Shown piece by piece: positions 59,397 through 64,000 of a DNA stretch of 64,000 nt. The stretch's first letter is position 1. The number at the start of each line of letters is the position of its first letter. The DNA is taken from NCBI RefSeq assembly GCF_031877795.1, contig NC_133946.1, positions 12,809,144 through 12,873,143 on the forward strand, read 5' to 3'. Source of the DNA: Strix aluco (lineage: Eukaryota > Chordata > Aves > Strigiformes > Strigidae). Under the pieces are notes generated by a model that saw nothing but the letters and a program-made list of their open reading frames with translations, was not told where the DNA came from and ran no database searches. The translations under genes were made by a program, and so were the position numbers.

Positions 59397-61860
59397 TTGT
59401 GTCTCAGTAAAAAAACTACAGGGAAGTAAAGTGGACTAATCGAAAGAGCTGATTTATGTCTTCCTGATCCTGCCAATTCAGAAGGGTTTTCTTGAATGGT
59501 TCATTATTGATTTTAAAAAAAAAAAAAATAAAGAAAAAAGTATTTGAACTTTGAAGGAATGTACTGGAGTGGAAACAATTTAAAATTATTAGTTAACCAA
59601 AAGCTAGAATCTTTACATTTTCAAATGGCTTTTATTAACAAAACTGAAAAGAAAACAAACCCTAAGATACCTTGGGTTGCCACTGTGGTACCTTATTTAC
59701 AGTTGTGACTTTATGGTGGTTTTTAACTATATATTTCTCTCTACTATTTATGTGGTTAAAAAGTACCTTGGAACACAGTAATTACTTAACTCACTAATCA
59801 CTTTATGTAAAGACGTTTTGTAAATATACTTGGATTTTCTGCTGACTAATGCTAGGTACTGGAAATCTAAATCTTGCTGTGTAGTTTTCATACCGGAGAA
59901 TGAAATCCTGATTGGCTGTATTCATCATTTGGTTTCTTGCACTCGTACTTTCAAGATGCTTGTACGTCAAGTGATGTTTGCAGATTTAAGGCGAAACTTA
60001 AATGGACACTGACTCTTTGAGCTGCATACTTAAAGTACTGTGATGTAGATAAACTCAAATGCAGTGCATATCAAGACAGTGTTGGCATTTTGTTCTATTT
60101 TGCTTTAATAGCTTAATATATTGTATGTGTATGATATCTCTTAAAAAAGTCAAAAAATCTTTTTCTTTTCATGGGTAAAGTCTCAGGAGTTAGTATATGA
60201 TGAAATATTTATTATAAAAATCTTTCTGCATTTGTCTGGATTGATGGTGTAAGGCACATACTTTCTCTAGCACCTGTCATCTTGGGAGTTAGGTGTATTT
60301 TTTTATCCGTGACTCTGTATTCATATCTCTTAAGAGGTATACAGTTGCTAGATGACTAACTTTCATATATCCCCTTTGGAATGTATTAATTAAAGATAAA
60401 ACTGATTTTTGAAAAATGGATTTGCATTATCTATATGTCATTATTTTTCTCCCTTATTACCCTGTGTGTGAATTCCATCTATAAAGCACTTCTCTGAAAA
60501 TGCTTCAGAGTAGAAATATGTACTTGTTCAGTGCTTCAGTGCTTCGATAAAGGAGAGAAAGGCTCACCAAATTGCTAGTTGAAAAAAGCTTTTAATCCTT
60601 GATTTGAATTTAGCTATGCATATGTAGTTAGATTATTGTCTGACAGAGTTGTCAGTTCCAGTGTGGAAGGAAATGGTACATGGGACAGTACCGTATGTTG
60701 CCGGTTCTGGCTTGCTTGGCCCACAGCCTGGGGGACAGGCTAGCGTGGGAAATAAAGTGTACCCCTACACATGGCTCTGCCACATCAGGGCTGGAAACAT
60801 AGTTGCCTCATAACATTTGCACTGACTGCAACTCTTTTGCAGAGCTTTGTTCTCCTCAGTCCTGTAGTCTTCCAAAAACAGTACATCTGGAGGGAATGAT
60901 GATGGGTGGCTAATTGGTGGAGGCATGGGATTCTTTGCTTAAATTAAAAAAGAAAAAAAGGCAACAAAAAAAACCCTGCAAAAAACCATAAAGTGGATTG
61001 ACAGGACAAAAAAAAAAAAAATCCAGACTTGGGTTCAGTTACTGCATTCAACATCCTGCCCTGATGAGTCAGTAACTGGTTACAACAGTGATGTACCTAG
61101 GGTCCCCTAAAGAAAAATCATGTAACTTGTTTGTTGAATACATGGCTGCCTACCAGTTCTAGCAGATGTTCTACCCTTCTGATGAGGCCTGAAGCTGGTG
61201 TGGAAAGGAGGACGCAGAGTACAGCCTTGTTGAGGTTCCACACAAGGACAGCAGAAACAGAATGATTTCTTTGACTGACAGTCCGAAGAAGACAAGACTG
61301 GCTGTATGTAGATCTCCTGGTGGTAGTTTGAGTATTTCTAATCTTACAGTGTCTTCTGAGAGTTTTAAGATAAAATGGTTTGGTTTTGGATTTTTTTGTG
61401 TGATTTTACTTTAATCAGTAGAAGGGCCAAATAGTGAGATAGTCTAAAGTGTCAAGGTAATCCTGTAAAATATCAGAGTTTTGAAGTTAGGTGTCCTGCT
61501 TCCTTGCACCTGTACAATCGGGCAGCTCTGTACTGATACATGTAGCATCCATATGCCTACATATATTTGATTATGCGATTGCTCCATACCATGTTGCAAA
61601 GTTTAAGTAAAGCTTTACAATGTCTGTCTTGCTACCAATTGCTCACTGTTTTCAAATCTTGCCTACCTCCATAAATGCTTTATTAGAGACCTTCTATATG
61701 GTGTTATACTCCTTAACACAAAGGGAATTTCCCAAAATTGCAGGAATAATGAAGATTAAATGTGAGGGTATTAAGCTAACTAATGTGTGTCCTCACCTCT
61801 AACCTGGAGACAAATCCATCACAAGATTCTTCTAAATAAATGCTGATTTTCTGTGTTTAA
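59397..61860 (+). other. TMEM9B: Putative TMEM9B 3' untranslated region
   Basis: AT-rich non-coding sequence with AATAAA hexamers at 59527-59532 (in an A-run), 60751-60756 and 61835-61840, suggesting alternative 3' ends. A Pumilio-type TGTAAATA lies at 59819-59826. The 61835 site has the best downstream T/G-rich element (TGCTGATTTTCTGTGTTT). The true end needs transcript data. Confidence 0.5.
61835..61840 (+). terminator. TMEM9B: Candidate distal TMEM9B poly(A) signal
   Basis: AATAAA followed within 20 nt by a U/GU-rich stretch. Further AATAAA copies at 61954-61959 and 61990-61995 make the exact site uncertain. Confidence 0.5.
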
Positions 61861-64000
61861 AATGAAGCTGTGAAAATTAGTTTGGTTATACCCTGCTGGT
61901 ATTTAACTAAATTCTAGCTGACTGTTATATTTAGCATTAAAGTACAAAATGCCAATAAATGAAAATACTGCTTCAGTAGACTGTAACAGAATAAATACAG
62001 GAAGTAAACAAAGCACATACCTGATTGCTTTTTCAGGTAGTCTGGTTGTGTTCAATACAGTTTTAAAATTTCTGGCCCTTAATGCTAAGTTTTGTTGCCA
62101 TCATAGCTGTGGTGTGGGTGGAAAAGCCAAACCAGAAATGAGCAGATCTAACTGTAAGCTACTTTGCATGTTGTCAATTGACTATAAATTGCAGCAGTCA
62201 TTGACTCAGTGGAACAAGCTACATAATTCAGGTAAGAGAGTTGTGTATTGCTGTATCTAGCAACAGATCTTCATTGAATATCAATGTTTTTATAAATCAC
62301 TTCTACCAGCTATTCAGTAACTGTGCTTCCGTAGCTTTTTAATGAATGGTGTTTAATATGATCTCTTATTAAATAAGATGTAATAAAAATGGAACATTAA
62401 CTTATTTTTTTTAATATCATTCAGATATTTTCAGGTATTCATCAGTCTTAAAATAGCACGTCTTGTTTCCTTGGATTTTTACTTTCATCTGAAGATTGGT
62501 GAGTCTCTAGTCTAAAAGGCAAACAATCCTAACACTTGCATTTTGCACTTTGTGCAGGTAGTAAGGCAGCAGATAACTGTTTTATGTAACACTATTACGC
62601 AGCAGCAGTGTCAGTACTAAGCAACAAATACTGCAGGTATCTCTTCTTGAGGGGTTGTGTCGGTTTTGGTTTCTTGCTCTATAGTGATGTTTTGCTATAA
62701 AATGGGTTTTTTGCTATGTAACAGACTTTTTTTCTGAGACAATATTTTTAAGTTGTTAGCAGTAGAAACTTTTTCGACGATAACCCAACCTGTGTAGTAG
62801 AAAAGGGAAAGATAACTCTACTCTTTTCGTTTTTATAATGAGTGTATATATTCACCTCTGATTTTCTGCATGCATATTAATGTAAAATGGATGTGCGTTC
62901 ATGCTTTCAGCCTACCTACAGAAGTACCGGTTTAAGATGTGTGTCTTTCTTGTCTAACAGCATAAATAATATATAAATGAACTCTTAACTCATGATTTCT
63001 GTTGTGAGATCTATGTGCATAAGAAAAACAGACAACACTGAATAGAGGCACTTTGATAGAATATGTTGTGAGGATAGGTCTATACTGAGCAAAATTTCCC
63101 TCTGTATTAAACATGGCAGGTATGAAGTAATTAGAAAATGTTAAAATATCCCCATATCCTTGTGAAGGATTAAGGGCATCCTATTTATGTTATGGAACCA
63201 TGGTCAGAACACTTGAAGCTCTGCAAGGTTTTTGTGAGTATGGAATCTAGCTATTTCTAGTAACATAGTTTAATGTTCAGGTGTGTTTTCTGTTGTAAAT
63301 GGTATAATATAACCAAAGTGTGTTAGACAGCAGTGTATAGAGGTGGAAGTAGATGGTGAGTATAAGAGCATTTTTGGATTGATTCTGTGTAGGCAAGTAC
63401 TGCTTGCAGTCGGTGAGGCTGGATCACAGTAATTCTTTAAAAATTAACTAGTTATTTAAGTAGCTATTAGGTAACAATCATTATAGTCAGGCTGATATTT
63501 AGCTGTTTGAGTAATGATACTAGGAAGGCACTATAAGGTAGCTTCCTATGCAAGATTATCTTTCTAATAAATACATACGGGTGCCTTGAGTAGTTACACC
63601 TGCTGTAATGCTGCTCTGAAGAGAAGGTATGTGGTTTTAGTAGGCCAGTCTGAGTTACAGGCTTCTAGCAGTGCCCCAATGACTGTGTGCAGCCCCTTCA
63701 TATTAAAATAGTTTATAATTGGAACAATATTATTAGGACATGCATTTTTTTTCCTTTAATGAATTGATTATTTTATCATTCTCTATCAGTAGGATTATAT
63801 TTAATATTTCATCTCTGTGTTTAATCTGCAGGTGAGTAGAGAAGGAGCATGGAGGACTCAAGGAGATGTTAGGTTCATCCTCTATATTTTTTGTAAACCT
63901 TTCTATGTGGAATGGATGTAATACCTGACAGACATAAAATTAAGATTGAGATCCACTCCCTGCAATTTCCATCTAATTAAGATAGTATAGTGAATGAAGC
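61861..64000. other. Sequence downstream of TMEM9B
   Basis: AT-rich, no recognised gene. It contains more AATAAA hexamers and a TGTATATA (62843-62850), so the TMEM9B 3'UTR could extend into it. By human synteny ASCL3 would come next, but no bHLH reading frame was seen before the window ends. Confidence 0.5.

Noticed and set aside
61861-64000. Start of ASCL3, expected next by human synteny
   Set aside because: No bHLH-encoding frame on either strand before the window ends.

Overview
This is a piece of a vertebrate nuclear genome, most likely a bird. Every recognisable gene is split into exons with GT-AG introns, there is no bacterial-style gene packing, and the proteins are close to their mammalian counterparts. 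No SINE, L1-like or CR1-like element was recognised in 64 kb, which fits a compact avian genome and would be unusual for a mammal. The species cannot be fixed from the sequence alone.

Three genes lie head to tail on the + strand. (1) Positions 401-1401 hold the last two coding exons of SCUBE2, a secreted/membrane-tethered EGF-CUB protein of the Hedgehog pathway; a long 3'UTR probably follows, perhaps to about 4.9 kb. (2) Positions 19698-32727 hold the complete six-exon coding region of NRIP3 (243 codons), a protein with a retropepsin-like (DDI1/2-like) domain. It has a TATA/CRE-type promoter and an apparent 3.5-kb 3'UTR ending near 36.26 kb. (3) Positions 50891-59396 hold the complete five-exon coding region of TMEM9B (191 codons), an endosomal/lysosomal single-pass membrane protein. 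It starts in a CpG island and has several candidate poly(A) sites out to about 61.9 kb. The order SCUBE2-NRIP3-TMEM9B matches human 11p15.4 (known synteny), which supports all three calls. They are separate transcription units and there is no evidence that they act together.

The rest is intergenic or intronic: about 14.4 kb between SCUBE2 and NRIP3, about 14.1 kb between NRIP3 and TMEM9B, and 2.1 kb after TMEM9B. These stretches hold inverted repeats (10815-10906, 12804-12848, 19305-19417, 43802-43836, 46307-46330, 46725-46756), 15-nt C and G homopolymers, an orphan CpG-rich patch near 35.6 kb, purine/pyrimidine tracts, and AT-rich blocks that look like possible conserved non-coding elements. 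No tRNA, rRNA, CRISPR array or intact transposon was recognised.

I did not find an undescribed multi-gene system. The points most worth checking are the near-perfect 42-bp-arm hairpin just upstream of the NRIP3 promoter, the intact DTGS aspartic-protease motif in NRIP3, the 26-bp perfect inverted repeat around a pyrimidine-only loop at 10.8 kb, and the strong-context uORF plus E-box palindrome at the TMEM9B promoter.
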